Shown in pieces: positions 52,961-62,562 of a stretch of DNA of 64,000 bases (positions are counted from its first letter, which is position 1; each line of letters starts with the position of its first letter). Source of the stretch: CAXMRP01 sp965216515. Its GTDB lineage: Bacteria > Pseudomonadota > Alphaproteobacteria > Rhizobiales > Afifellaceae. The notes below the pieces were generated by a model, which saw nothing but the letters and a program-made list of their open reading frames with translations, ran no database searches and was not told where the DNA came from. The stretch lies in the NCBI GenBank assembly GCA_965216515.1, contig OZ244173.1, positions 2,418,001-2,482,000 of the forward strand, written 5' to 3'. Made by a program: the position numbers and the translations under genes.

Positions 52961-55399
52961 ATGACGAACGCACCGTTTTGTTTCAACCGGGTTCGAATGG
53001 CCGTCATTGCGGCCATCGTCCTTGCGGTCGCCGGCTGCAGCTCACCGGAGGAAAAAGCCGCCGCCTATGTCGAGAGCGGCATGGCGCAGTTGAAAGAGGG
53101 TGAATACAACAAGGCGGGAATTGAATTCCGCAACGCGCTTCGTCTCAACGAGGATCTCGCGGAGGCCTGGTTCGGTCTGTCCCTGGTCGAGGAGAGCCGC
53201 CAGAACTGGCAGAACATGAACGCCGCGCTTGTCCGCGTCGTTGAGCTTCAGCCCGACCACCTGAAGGCCAATCTGGGGCTTGGCCGGATCATGCTCCTGG
53301 CCGGACAATTCGACAAAGCGCTCAACTACTCCAAGGTCGCCAGCAGGATCGCACCGGAAGATACGGCGGTCATGGCGCTGCGCGCAGCGATTTTGTACCG
53401 GATGGATGACCATCCCGGAGCAACGGCCGCTGCCGAAAAGGTGCTGGAGGCCAATCCGGGTAGCGCGGATGCACTGGCGATTCTGGCCGCGGTGCGCTTT
53501 TCCGCCGGCGATATCGATGCCGCCCTGGGTCTGTTGGACCGCGGCCTGGAGAAGAACGAACGCAATGTCGGCCTCCAGGTCTTCAAACTTCGGATTCTCG
53601 ACAGCCTGAACGACTATGCCCAGGTCGAGAAAGTGCTCCTGCAACTCGTCGACCTGTTTCCCGATGAGCCGGCATTCCGCCGCGAACTTGTCCGCTTCCT
53701 GATCGCCAACGACCGCGCTGACGAAGCGGAATCGCAACTTCGCCATGTCGCCGAAACCGATCCGGACAATGCCGAAGCCGCGCTGGACGTCGTCCGGCTG
53801 CTGAACCAGATTCAGGGATTCGAGGCGGCGCGCGCTGAACTGGAAAGACTGATCGCGGGGAATTCGAAAAACCTCAGATTCCGGCGTTTTCTGTCCCAGC
53901 TGGAAGTCTCCAACGGCGAACTGGATAGTGCCGTGGCACGCCTGCAGGAGATCACCGACAACGATTCCTTCGAATTGCTGGATCGCAACCTTGCGCGTGT
54001 CGACCTCGCCCGGATCGAACTCAGTCGCGGCAACGCCGACAGAGCGCGCAATCTGGTCAGCCAGGCCATCGAAAGCGATGCCAACAATGTCGGGGCACTC
54101 CTGATCCAGGCCACACTGAAGCTCAATGATGGTGAATTCGACAGTGCCATCAGCGACCTGCGGCAGGCGTTGGCGGAGGACCCCCAATCGGCCGACATCC
54201 AGGTGGTTCTCGCCCGTGCCCACGCATTGAACGGCAGCCTTGAACTGGCGGACGAGCGATATCGGACTGCATTGCAGAACTCCAACTATGGCCCGTCCGT
54301 GGCGCTGGCCTACGCGGAATACCTGCAAAAACAGGGGAACAGGCAACGCGCCGAGGAGGTCGTTGCCGAAGCCGTCGATCGCGCGCCCCGCAATGCCGCG
54401 CTCCTGGGCCGGCTGGCCGAATTCCGGCTCGCCCGGGAGGACTGGCTCGGCGCCGAGGAGATTGCGCGGAACCTGCGGTCCATCGAACAAAACAGTATCG
54501 TGTCGGATCGCATCGACGCGGCCGTCGAAGCCGGCCAGGGCCGACTGGACGACAGCGTGTCGATCTTGAAAAGCGTCTACGAGCGTTCGCCGGGGCAGAC
54601 CGGACCGTTGACCTCGCTGGTGCGGGCCTATGCGCGATCCGGCGATATCGACAAAGCCAGGGCCTTCCTGGAAGACGTGCTGGAGGTCAGCCCGGACAAT
54701 CCGGAGGCTTGGGTATTGCTTGGCGGTCTGGCGCGACAGACCGGCGATTCCGCTGCCGCCGAGAAACACTACAAGCAGGCCATCGAGTCGGGTCCGGATC
54801 GCGCGGTCGGATATCTTGCATTGGGATACCACTACCAGAAAGCCGGAGATCTGGACGCCGCCACCGAAACGATGCGCAACGGCCACGAATCGGTGCCGGA
54901 CAACACCAACCTCGGCCTGCAATTGGCCGGGATCCTGGAAGCCCGCGATGAGCGCGAGGACGCAATCACCGTTCTTGAGGAACTATATCAGGAACGGCCC
55001 TATTCCGATGTGGTGGCCAACAATCTGGCCAGTCTGCTGGCAGAAGTGCGCGACGACGAGGAAAGCCTGGACCGGGCCGCCAAGCTTGCCGCGCGCCTCC
55101 GCAAATCGCCGGTTCCCCACTTCAAGGACACGGTCGGGTGGGTCCACTTCAAGCGTGGCGAGTATCAACCCGCGCTTGAGTTTTTAAGCGAGGCGGCGGC
55201 GGCTCTGCCCGATTTGGCGTTGGTCCGGTATCATCTGGGAATGGCCCACAAGGCGGCCGGAAACACCGAGGATGCCGTGGCGGAACTGGAGAAGGCCCTG
55301 AGTTTGACCGAGGGCCGAACCTTCATCCATTCCGACGAGGTCAAGGCTGCGCTCGCTGAACTGAGGACATCCCCGGAAACCGAAGAACCGGCGAACTAG
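52961..55399 (+). CDS. prsT: PrsT-like TPR-repeat lipoprotein of the exosortase system
   Basis: 812-residue protein with a lipoprotein signal peptide: AVIAAIVLAVAGC with the lipobox cysteine at 26. The rest is about twenty TPR repeats (for example AEAWFGLSLVEESRQNWQNM and AVGYLALGYHYQKAGDLDAA). This length and make-up match the PEP-CTERM system TPR lipoprotein PrsT. The ATG at 52961 (TGGAG upstream) is chosen over an earlier ATG. It is probably anchored in the outer membrane or periplasm, scaffolding polysaccharide export or protein sorting. It lies between the WecB-STAS and GT2 genes. Confidence 0.88.
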   Translation: MTNAPFCFNRVRMAVIAAIVLAVAGCSSPEEKAAAYVESGMAQLKEGEYNKAGIEFRNALRLNEDLAEAWFGLSLVEESRQNWQNMNAALVRVVELQPDHLKANLGLGRIMLLAGQFDKALNYSKVASRIAPEDTAVMALRAAILYRMDDHPGATAAAEKVLEANPGSADALAILAAVRFSAGDIDAALGLLDRGLEKNERNVGLQVFKLRILDSLNDYAQVEKVLLQLVDLFPDEPAFRRELVRFLIANDRADEAESQLRHVAETDPDNAEAALDVVRLLNQIQGFEAARAELERLIAGNSKNLRFRRFLSQLEVSNGELDSAVARLQEITDNDSFELLDRNLARVDLARIELSRGNADRARNLVSQAIESDANNVGALLIQATLKLNDGEFDSAISDLRQALAEDPQSADIQVVLARAHALNGSLELADERYRTALQNSNYGPSVALAYAEYLQKQGNRQRAEEVVAEAVDRAPRNAALLGRLAEFRLAREDWLGAEEIARNLRSIEQNSIVSDRIDAAVEAGQGRLDDSVSILKSVYERSPGQTGPLTSLVRAYARSGDIDKARAFLEDVLEVSPDNPEAWVLLGGLARQTGDSAAAEKHYKQAIESGPDRAVGYLALGYHYQKAGDLDAATETMRNGHESVPDNTNLGLQLAGILEARDEREDAITVLEELYQERPYSDVVANNLASLLAEVRDDEESLDRAAKLAARLRKSPVPHFKDTVGWVHFKRGEYQPALEFLSEAAAALPDLALVRYHLGMAHKAAGNTEDAVAELEKALSLTEGRTFIHSDEVKAALAELRTSPETEEPAN

Positions 55400-55414
55400 C
55401 GGCACACGAACCGT

Positions 55415-56431
55415 ATGAATGGATCCGTTGATTCCGACGATTCACCGGCGAACGGGGTCGCGACCATCGGCGCCGTCGCAATCGGCCGCAATGAGGGCGA
55501 GCGCCTTGTTGCCTGCCTCGGTTCGATCGTGAAAGCCGCGATACCGGCGGTCTATGTGGATTCCGGTTCGACGGACGGAAGTGTTGCGGCCGCGAAAAAA
55601 CTTGGCGTGGTGGTCGTCACGCTGGATATGTCGATCCCCTTCACGGCCGCACGCGCCCGCAATGCCGGCTTTGCCGAGCTGATGAAACGCAATCCCGGCC
55701 TTGGCTTCGTTCAGTTTGTCGACGGCGACTGCGAACTCGTTGGCGGCTGGATCGGGGCGGGCGCTGAATACCTGAAAGGTCACGCCCAAGCCGGCCTTGT
55801 TTGCGGGCGCCGGCGCGAGCGCCATCCGGAGCGCTCCATCTACAACATGCTGGCCGACATTGAATGGGACAGGCCGCCGGGCGAGACAGAATCTTTCGGC
55901 GGTGATGCACTGTTTCGGGTCGAGGCGTTTCAGGCCGTCGGCGGCTTCAACGACAGGGTTATCTGTTCGGAAGATGACGAGCTTTCCGCCCGCCTCAGAA
56001 AGGTCGGATGGGGTATCCGCCGGATCGATCGGGACATGTCGATCCACGACGCGAACATGACCCGCTTTTCCCAATGGTGGCGCCGGTCTGTGCGATCCGG
56101 CCACGGCTTTGCGGAAGTCAACCGCATGCATCCGGAACATTTTGCCGGCATGCCGCGGCGGATCGTGCGGTGGAGCATATTGGTCCCGCTGGCGGCCGTG
56201 CTCCTGGCCGGCCTGTTCAATGTCTGGGCCGGGCTCGTCGTCCTCGGCCTTTATCCTTTGTCATTCTTCAAGATCTGTCTGGCCAAGTGCCGCGACGGCC
56301 TGAAATGGTCGGTTGCGGCGATCTATGCGGCGTCGCTCGTGCTCGTAAAATTCCCGAACATGATTGGCATGTTGACCTACTACAAACGCCTGTGGCGCAA
56401 CGAATCCTTTCAGATCATCGAGTACAAGTAG
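55415..56431 (+). CDS. glycosyltransferase family 2
   Basis: 338 residues. The GT-A part begins VAIGRNEGERLVACLGSI, has the conserved YVDSGSTDGS and the metal-binding DGDCEL (DxD), then SFGGDALFRVEAFQAVGGFN and the catalytic EDDE. Two or three C-terminal helices (WSILVPLAAVLLAGLFNVWAG onwards) anchor it in the membrane. It probably adds a sugar to a lipid-linked or surface polysaccharide. The gene lies 15 bp after prsT, so they are likely cotranscribed. Confidence 0.9.
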   Translation: MNGSVDSDDSPANGVATIGAVAIGRNEGERLVACLGSIVKAAIPAVYVDSGSTDGSVAAAKKLGVVVVTLDMSIPFTAARARNAGFAELMKRNPGLGFVQFVDGDCELVGGWIGAGAEYLKGHAQAGLVCGRRRERHPERSIYNMLADIEWDRPPGETESFGGDALFRVEAFQAVGGFNDRVICSEDDELSARLRKVGWGIRRIDRDMSIHDANMTRFSQWWRRSVRSGHGFAEVNRMHPEHFAGMPRRIVRWSILVPLAAVLLAGLFNVWAGLVVLGLYPLSFFKICLAKCRDGLKWSVAAIYAASLVLVKFPNMIGMLTYYKRLWRNESFQIIEYK

Positions 56432-56453
56432 CGAAAACGGACAGACACATTCC

Positions 56454-58583
56454 ATGGCTAGCCCCCTGAAAGTCGGCCTTGTTGGCGCCGGCTATATCGC
56501 CGACTGGCACGCCGCCGCGATCGACCGTTGTCCGGATGTGCAGGTCGCGGCGGTCTGCGATCGCTCCGCATCGGCTGTCGACCGGTTTCGCCAGCGATAT
56601 CCCAATGTCGAGACCTATACCGATCTGGCGGATATGCTGGGGCGCACGGCCAGCCGTTCGATCCATGTGCTGACACCGCCTGACAACCACGCCCAGACCG
56701 CCCGCGCAGTGCTGGATTCCGGACGGCACGCCTTTGTCGAAAAACCGCTCGCACTCTCCGGGACCGATTGCCTGTCGCTGTCCGCGGCCGCGCAGGAAAA
56801 GGATCGGCGCATCGGCGTCAACCACAATTTTCTGTGGACCCCGGCCTATGAGAAACTGCGCGCCTGCGCGCGGGACGGCACCCTCGGCCCGGCCAACAAT
56901 ATCGCCATCGAATGGCAGCTTTCCCTGCCGGTGCTCCGGTCCGGGCCTTACGGTCTCTGGCTGAGCGCCCGGCCGGAAAACCTGTTACACGAAATCCTGC
57001 CCCACAGCCTCGGCTTTGCTTTCGACCTCACGACCGATCCGCGGATTTGTCACGTGGAGGCATTCAGCCCGATCACCCTGCCAACCGGCGTTACCCTCCA
57101 TCAGGGGTTCTCGATCCTCGCGCGATCTGGCGAAACCGCGATCACCGTCACCGTGTCCTTCATTGAGGGAATGCCTGCCATGTGCGTGCGTGCACGCGGA
57201 ACCGGTGGCATTGCAACGGCCCACTACGGCAACGACACGTTCACGCTGGAACAGTCCAACGCGGGCGATATCGTCATCGGCCCGCTGCGCCACGAAATCG
57301 GCCAGGGTGTGCAGAAGATCGGCAACGGCCTGTCCAATGCCTGGCGACAAGTTCGTTCCGGCAATGCGCTGGCACCATTCGGATTGTCGATGGCACGGTC
57401 GGTTGCCGGCTTCTATGCCGGACTTTCCGGCGACATCGACCGTCGGCACAGCGTGGCGCAGGCCGCCGGTATCAGCGCGGCGATCCGGGAAATCGCGGAG
57501 GCCGCCGTGGCCAAGGCGCCGCGCCCGGATGTCAAGGCCGCATCCGCTAAAAGGAGGCCGGGCCGGCCGGCCAAGGCGCCGCCTCCCGTGCTGGTCTTCG
57601 GCGGCACCGGCTATATCGGCCGGCATCTTGTCGCACGGTTGGCCGAAGACGGGCACGACGTTCGCGTGTTCAGTCGCGGATCGAGCAACCAGTTTCAGGC
57701 ATATGGCGACCGTGTGCGGGTGATAAGGGGCAATCTCGGATGCGAGGCCGATATTCTTGCCGCGATGGAGGGTGTCGATACGGCCTTCCATCTGGCCCGG
57801 GCCAATGAAAAAACCTGGGATGCCTACCGGGAACACGATGTCGCGGTTTCCCGGCGCATCGGCACCTGCGCCGGTCAGGCCGGTGTCCGGCGGCTCATCT
57901 ATACCGGCACGATTGATTCCTACGATGCATCGGGCGCTGTTCCGGTTATCGATGAAGACACCCCGTTCGGCAATCTCGACAACCGCAATCTCTATGCCCG
58001 CGCCAAGGCGGCTGGCGAGAGTGCCTTGCTGGAGCAACACCGGGTGTCCGGCCTGCCGCTTGTCATCGCGCGTCCCGGGATCGTGGTCGGCGCCGACGGC
58101 CCGCTGACCCATTGGGGCGTCGCCCTCTGGCGCGATGCAACCGCCTGCACCCTGTGGGGCGATGGTCGCAATTCGCTGCCATTCGTTGCCATCGGCGACT
58201 GCGTCGACGGCCTGATCCGGACAATGGCCACGGAAGGTATCGAGGGCCAGTCCTTCAACCTCGTTGGCGATCCGCTGCTTTCGGCGCGGGATTATCTGGG
58301 CGCGATTTCGCACCGGGCCGCCGTCCGGATTCGATACCGGCCCAAATCCATCCTGTCCTACTACCTGACCGACCTGATCAAATATTCGGCAAAACGGGCT
58401 ATCGGCAAGAGCGTCCCGGCATCGACACCCAGCTACAAGGATTGGGCATCCCGTCAGCAAAAAGCGGCATTCGCCAACATCAGATCCAGACAAACACTCC
58501 AATGGTCGCCGATCAGCGACCGCGCGGCATTCCTCGATGCAGTGATCGATCCCAACCGTCTTTTCGGCATTTCGCCGGCTTGA
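56454..58583 (+). CDS. fusion of Gfo/Idh/MocA oxidoreductase and NAD-dependent epimerase/dehydratase
   Basis: 709 residues in two enzymes. The N-terminal half (1-365) is a Gfo/Idh/MocA sugar dehydrogenase with VGLVGAGYIADWHA and the catalytic EKP in HAFVEKPLA (near 97). The C-terminal half (from about 382) is an extended SDR with LVFGGTGYIGRHL, IYTGTIDSYDAS and YARAK (near 512-516). A basic linker (SAKRRPGRPAK) joins them. The pair would oxidise a nucleotide sugar and then epimerise or reduce it, a channelled route to an unusual sugar. Both active sites look intact. The gene sits in the exopolysaccharide locus, 22 bp after the GT2 gene. The actual sugar is unknown. Confidence 0.88.
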   Translation: MASPLKVGLVGAGYIADWHAAAIDRCPDVQVAAVCDRSASAVDRFRQRYPNVETYTDLADMLGRTASRSIHVLTPPDNHAQTARAVLDSGRHAFVEKPLALSGTDCLSLSAAAQEKDRRIGVNHNFLWTPAYEKLRACARDGTLGPANNIAIEWQLSLPVLRSGPYGLWLSARPENLLHEILPHSLGFAFDLTTDPRICHVEAFSPITLPTGVTLHQGFSILARSGETAITVTVSFIEGMPAMCVRARGTGGIATAHYGNDTFTLEQSNAGDIVIGPLRHEIGQGVQKIGNGLSNAWRQVRSGNALAPFGLSMARSVAGFYAGLSGDIDRRHSVAQAAGISAAIREIAEAAVAKAPRPDVKAASAKRRPGRPAKAPPPVLVFGGTGYIGRHLVARLAEDGHDVRVFSRGSSNQFQAYGDRVRVIRGNLGCEADILAAMEGVDTAFHLARANEKTWDAYREHDVAVSRRIGTCAGQAGVRRLIYTGTIDSYDASGAVPVIDEDTPFGNLDNRNLYARAKAAGESALLEQHRVSGLPLVIARPGIVVGADGPLTHWGVALWRDATACTLWGDGRNSLPFVAIGDCVDGLIRTMATEGIEGQSFNLVGDPLLSARDYLGAISHRAAVRIRYRPKSILSYYLTDLIKYSAKRAIGKSVPASTPSYKDWASRQQKAAFANIRSRQTLQWSPISDRAAFLDAVIDPNRLFGISPA

Positions 58584-58586
58584 CGG

Positions 58587-61109
58587 CTACGGCGCCGCCG
58601 GACCGCCTGTCCTGGCGCCGTGAACATAGCTCCACAGCGCCGCAGTCGTGCCGATTGTCTGATACACGGTATACTCCGACGTCATGAGGATATGCGGGTG
58701 CTCGATGACATACTCGTAGATCGGCATATACCAGCGCTCCGGCTCAACGCGCTTTTCGCGAACCTGATCCGATAGTACGGCCCATTTCGGGCCCCACACC
58801 CAGTTGTAGTTGGTTTGATGCGGCCGCGCCCATCCATAGACGGTTATGCCGCGCGGCGCGGCGCGACCGGCGGCGATCGTGTCCTCGTGAAGCACGCCGG
58901 CGAATGCACGATTGCCGAGTCCGATCGTGAAACTCATGCCCACCTGGTTGGCACCGAGGATATGGGCGGATCCGTCGAGCATCGTCTTCAGTATGCGGAC
59001 ATCGCCTGTCAGGGCGTGCGCGCGAATCAGCAGGCCGGCCGCCGTGGGGGTCGGGGCATTTCCCGAACCCCACCAGAACGGCGCGCCTGACAGTTTCAGA
59101 TTGCGATAGGTGACATCGTTCACCTTCGGTTCGACGAGAAACCGGCGCGTGGTATCGATAATCTTGCTTCGAATGCGGCGCTGGAGCTTGTTGTCGGCAG
59201 ACGCATGCTGGGCCAGCGCATAGTCCCACATCGCATTGCCGACCGGGCCGGCCGGATGTTTGGGGCGGCCATCCATTTTGGCGAGAAATGCCGCATTGTA
59301 GTCCTGCCCCCCCGTCAGCCGGTACAGCGCGGCAGCCGCCCAAAGCCGGTAATCCCGGATTCGCTTTCCGATGCGCTCCAGCATTTTTTCCGCTGCTTCA
59401 TCGCGCGGATTGATCATCGCGTAAGCCGGCCCGAATGCCGTATCCGGGTCACTGCCGGCCCCTTCCGCCCAATACCAGGCGCGCACTGCGCTGTCTTCGA
59501 ACAAACCGGCCAGTTCCGCATTGCCGAGTTCGCGAAGAACGACGGCCAACCTGGCGGCAACCGCCGCATAGAAAAAACTCGCCACCGGATCCGGCGCATA
59601 AACAAAGGCCGGCTTGGCGCTCAGCCAGGACGGCTCCCATTTCCCCGGCCCGCCGGCCGCATCGATACCACCCGGAACGGCACCGTTTTCCTTTTGCAGG
59701 CGCCGAAACAGATCCACGCCCCAGATCGCTTCATCCACGAGATCGGGAAAGTCGGTTCCACGATAGGGGCTCGCGGCCAGCACCTCGCCGGACGGTGGTG
59801 TGCCGAAAACCGTATCGCCAAGTGTTCCCTTGGCAAGCTCAAACGCATCCAGAAGCAGATAGCTGACGTCAAGATGCTGGATACGGCGATCCCAGTCGCC
59901 CGCATCATGATAGCCGCCCCAGGCGTCGTCGACGACTTCGTCGGTCATCCATGCCGGTTCCGCGGCTTGGCTGAACTTGAAAATGCCCGTTCCCGATTCC
60001 TTGCTGAAGGCAAACGGCATCAGGCTCTGGCGAATTGGCAAATCGCCGGCCGGCAGGTGATCGGCGGGCCGCCGGTAGCCGAACCGCCCGTCCAGAGCGA
60101 TGCCGCTGCGTTGATGATAGAGCCCGGCCATGGCGACCAACGCCGCGTCGCGCCACACATTGGCGTCGGCACGGAACGGATCGGAAACTCCGAGACCGGG
60201 TATCTGAATCCGGTATTTGCCCGGTTGCGTCGCGCGCCAGATGCCGTAATCTAGGCCGAATACGAATGTGCCCGACCGGTTGGCCTTGTATTGTCGGCCG
60301 GTGGAATCCTTGTAGGCAATCAGTTCATTTGAGATTCCGTTGCCTTTTTCGACGCTGCGCGGGTCCATGCGCAGATGGATGGTTCCGGTGAACACCACAT
60401 CGTCATCCGGTCCCAGGATGTGAAACCTTTCCATGCCATAGCGCCGGAAATCCACCGCTCCGCCGTCCGGTCCCAAGGGTAGCCAAAGGGCCAGATAGGC
60501 ATATTTGGCTTCATCGTCTGGATGATGGCCGTGCAGGCTGGCACGGATCGAGGAGGCCCTTGTCCGCCTGTCGTCGAACGTGAACGGCGTGTCCGGCACC
60601 ACGCGATCGGGAAATGCGATGCGATGGGATCCGCGCGCCAGCGGTCCATCCAGTTGCAGATAGACGAAGTGTTTGAAACTTGCGACAGGCACGCCATGGG
60701 GCAGGCTCCTGGCGACAGTACCCGAATCCCAGGGCACGGATTTTCGATAGACGGCAACGACATTGCGCTGTCCGATCGGCGGATAGTCCGCCGCCCGATC
60801 GATCGCCTCCCTGTCAAGCGCGACATGGTGATCGGCATCGGCGATCCGTACATGGTCCGCCAACGGGCCGATCCGCAACCCCACCCGGCCATCGCTCAGT
60901 TGTACCCAGTCCTCCTTGAGGGTTTCGTGAGAATTCGGGAGGAGTTCAATCCCGCCGTGCCGGATCGGTTGTTCCCGGATTTCCACGCGCACGATATCCG
61001 GCGCGGCCATCGTGATCTCGTGCACGAATGGCGCATCGCTTGCATGCGCCGGCATGCCCGCGGCGAGGATGCCACCGACGATGACAGCAATTCCAGTCAA
61101 CAGCCGCAT
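58587..61109 (-). CDS. secreted glycoside hydrolase family 9 protein
   Basis: 840-residue protein with a signal peptide (AVIVGGILAAGMPAHA, cleavage about 23). An N-terminal Ig-like region typical of CelD-type GH9 enzymes is followed by the catalytic (alpha/alpha)6 barrel. The barrel contains the GH9 hallmark DDAWGGYHDAGDWDRRI (near 395-405) and, later, WGVDLFRRLQKENGAVPGGI. The substrate would be a beta-1,4-glucan or related polysaccharide. It is transcribed towards the Gfo/Idh-epimerase fusion gene, ending 3 bp from it, and lies divergent to a glycosyltransferase gene; it may trim or release the polymer made by this locus. An ATG 24 codons upstream lies before the signal and is rejected. Confidence 0.82.
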   Translation of the reverse strand: MRLLTGIAVIVGGILAAGMPAHASDAPFVHEITMAAPDIVRVEIREQPIRHGGIELLPNSHETLKEDWVQLSDGRVGLRIGPLADHVRIADADHHVALDREAIDRAADYPPIGQRNVVAVYRKSVPWDSGTVARSLPHGVPVASFKHFVYLQLDGPLARGSHRIAFPDRVVPDTPFTFDDRRTRASSIRASLHGHHPDDEAKYAYLALWLPLGPDGGAVDFRRYGMERFHILGPDDDVVFTGTIHLRMDPRSVEKGNGISNELIAYKDSTGRQYKANRSGTFVFGLDYGIWRATQPGKYRIQIPGLGVSDPFRADANVWRDAALVAMAGLYHQRSGIALDGRFGYRRPADHLPAGDLPIRQSLMPFAFSKESGTGIFKFSQAAEPAWMTDEVVDDAWGGYHDAGDWDRRIQHLDVSYLLLDAFELAKGTLGDTVFGTPPSGEVLAASPYRGTDFPDLVDEAIWGVDLFRRLQKENGAVPGGIDAAGGPGKWEPSWLSAKPAFVYAPDPVASFFYAAVAARLAVVLRELGNAELAGLFEDSAVRAWYWAEGAGSDPDTAFGPAYAMINPRDEAAEKMLERIGKRIRDYRLWAAAALYRLTGGQDYNAAFLAKMDGRPKHPAGPVGNAMWDYALAQHASADNKLQRRIRSKIIDTTRRFLVEPKVNDVTYRNLKLSGAPFWWGSGNAPTPTAAGLLIRAHALTGDVRILKTMLDGSAHILGANQVGMSFTIGLGNRAFAGVLHEDTIAAGRAAPRGITVYGWARPHQTNYNWVWGPKWAVLSDQVREKRVEPERWYMPIYEYVIEHPHILMTSEYTVYQTIGTTAALWSYVHGARTGGPAAP

Positions 61110-61290
61110 GTCTGTCGCCTCTCCTGTTGCCTCTCCGACGATAGGGCCGGCCGTACCGTGTGACAAATGGCAATCCGGCAAACGCTGGCGCCGCCGCCGG
61201 CATTTACCGTTCCTCGCATTGGCGCGCCCGGCTCATTGCGCTCCGGGGCGGAATAGGGCATCCGTTGTCCGGGGCCGATACTCGGACGCG

Positions 61291-62562
61291 ATGAACAGAT
61301 CCGCGATGAAGATCGCATACTTCACCAACAAATACGGCTCGCCGACCTACACCTTTATCACGTCCGAGATCGAGGAGTTGCGCGCCCTCGGCCATGACGT
61401 GCCGACCTACTCCGTCCGCCCCGTCGACGTGGCCGAACAGGCGCTATCCGACAGCCGCATGCGGGCGGAACAAGCCGGCACGACATATTTTTTTTCCGGC
61501 AGACCTTTCCCCCTGGCATGGGCTGTACTGATCGCGTTTATCGGATTTCTCATCCGCAATCCGTCCGGCCTGCTGGGCGCCCTGCTGCTGTCCTGGACGA
61601 CTGCGGCGCCGGGACTGGCCGGCCGCGCCCGCAACCTCGGCTACCTTCTGATGGCCGCGTTGCTCGGCCGCCATCTGCTCCGCGACCAGGTCCGGCACCT
61701 GCACAACCATATCGGAACATCCTCGGCAACGATCGCCATGCTGGCTTCCAAGCTGACCGGTGTGCCCTACAGTCTGACGATTCACGGCCCGCACATCTTC
61801 TTCGACCCCCAGCGATGGGCACTGGGCGAGAAGATCGCCCGGTCGGCCTTTACCGCCTGTATCAGCGATTACTGCAAGAGCCAGTGCATGCTGTTTTCCG
61901 ACAGGTCCGCGTGGCCGAAGCTGAACCTCATCCGCTGCACGCCCGGCCGCGCCTATCTCGATGCAGATCCTCCGCCGCTGCCCGACGCGCCCGATCTTGT
62001 CTGCGTCGGCCGGCTGGCTGCCGAAAAGGGTCACCTTGTCCTGCTTGAAGCCGCACGCAATCTGGCGAACGAGGGTGTGAACTTTCATCTGACCCTTGTC
62101 GGCGACGGACCGATGCGGGCCGAAATCGAAACCGCCTTTGCCGAAGCTGGCATCGCCGATCGTTTGACCATCACCGGTCTTCTCGGCGCGCCGGCCGTCG
62201 CCGACGAAATCCGCAAGGCCAGGTTGCTGGTGCAGCCAAGTTTTGCGGAGGGCCTGCCGGTCTCCATCATGGAGGCCTATTGCCTCGGCCGCCCGGTCAT
62301 CGCCTCCGATATCGCCGCGATCGGCGAACTGGTGCAACCCGGCGAAACCGGGTGGCTGGTGCCGCCCGGCTCTGTTGAAATGCTCCAGGCAGCGATACGC
62401 GAAAGTCTCGCGCTCCCGGTCAGCCGGCTTGCCGGGATGGGCCGCGATGGCGCGAAACGTGTGAGGGCGCGTCACGATGCGATATCTCAGGCACGCAAAC
62501 TGGAAGCGGCAATCCTGCGATCCTCTTCCGATGCAAACCCGATGGATGAAGGGGCAGATTGA
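61291..62562 (+). CDS. GT-B glycosyltransferase (GT4 type)
   Basis: About 423-residue retaining glycosyltransferase. The N-terminal half has MKIAYFTNKYGSPTYTFITS and an early LHNHIGTSSA acceptor region. The C-terminal half holds DLVCVGRLAAEKGHLVLLEA and the donor-binding QPSFAEGLPVSIMEAYCLG, including the EX7E motif near 319-335. An ATG at 61291 or 61306 is the start; no strong ribosome site distinguishes them. Upstream is a 181-bp divergent gap shared with the GH9 gene. The stop overlaps the next glycosyltransferase start (TGATG). It likely adds a hexose to the locus polysaccharide. Confidence 0.88.
   Translation: MNRSAMKIAYFTNKYGSPTYTFITSEIEELRALGHDVPTYSVRPVDVAEQALSDSRMRAEQAGTTYFFSGRPFPLAWAVLIAFIGFLIRNPSGLLGALLLSWTTAAPGLAGRARNLGYLLMAALLGRHLLRDQVRHLHNHIGTSSATIAMLASKLTGVPYSLTIHGPHIFFDPQRWALGEKIARSAFTACISDYCKSQCMLFSDRSAWPKLNLIRCTPGRAYLDADPPPLPDAPDLVCVGRLAAEKGHLVLLEAARNLANEGVNFHLTLVGDGPMRAEIETAFAEAGIADRLTITGLLGAPAVADEIRKARLLVQPSFAEGLPVSIMEAYCLGRPVIASDIAAIGELVQPGETGWLVPPGSVEMLQAAIRESLALPVSRLAGMGRDGAKRVRARHDAISQARKLEAAILRSSSDANPMDEGAD

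Noticed and set aside
61012..61290. Longer 5' end for the first GT-B gene, overlapping the GH9 start
   Set aside because: The added residues look like antisense of the GH9 signal peptide region; the glycosyltransferase fold starts at the ATG near 61291-61306.
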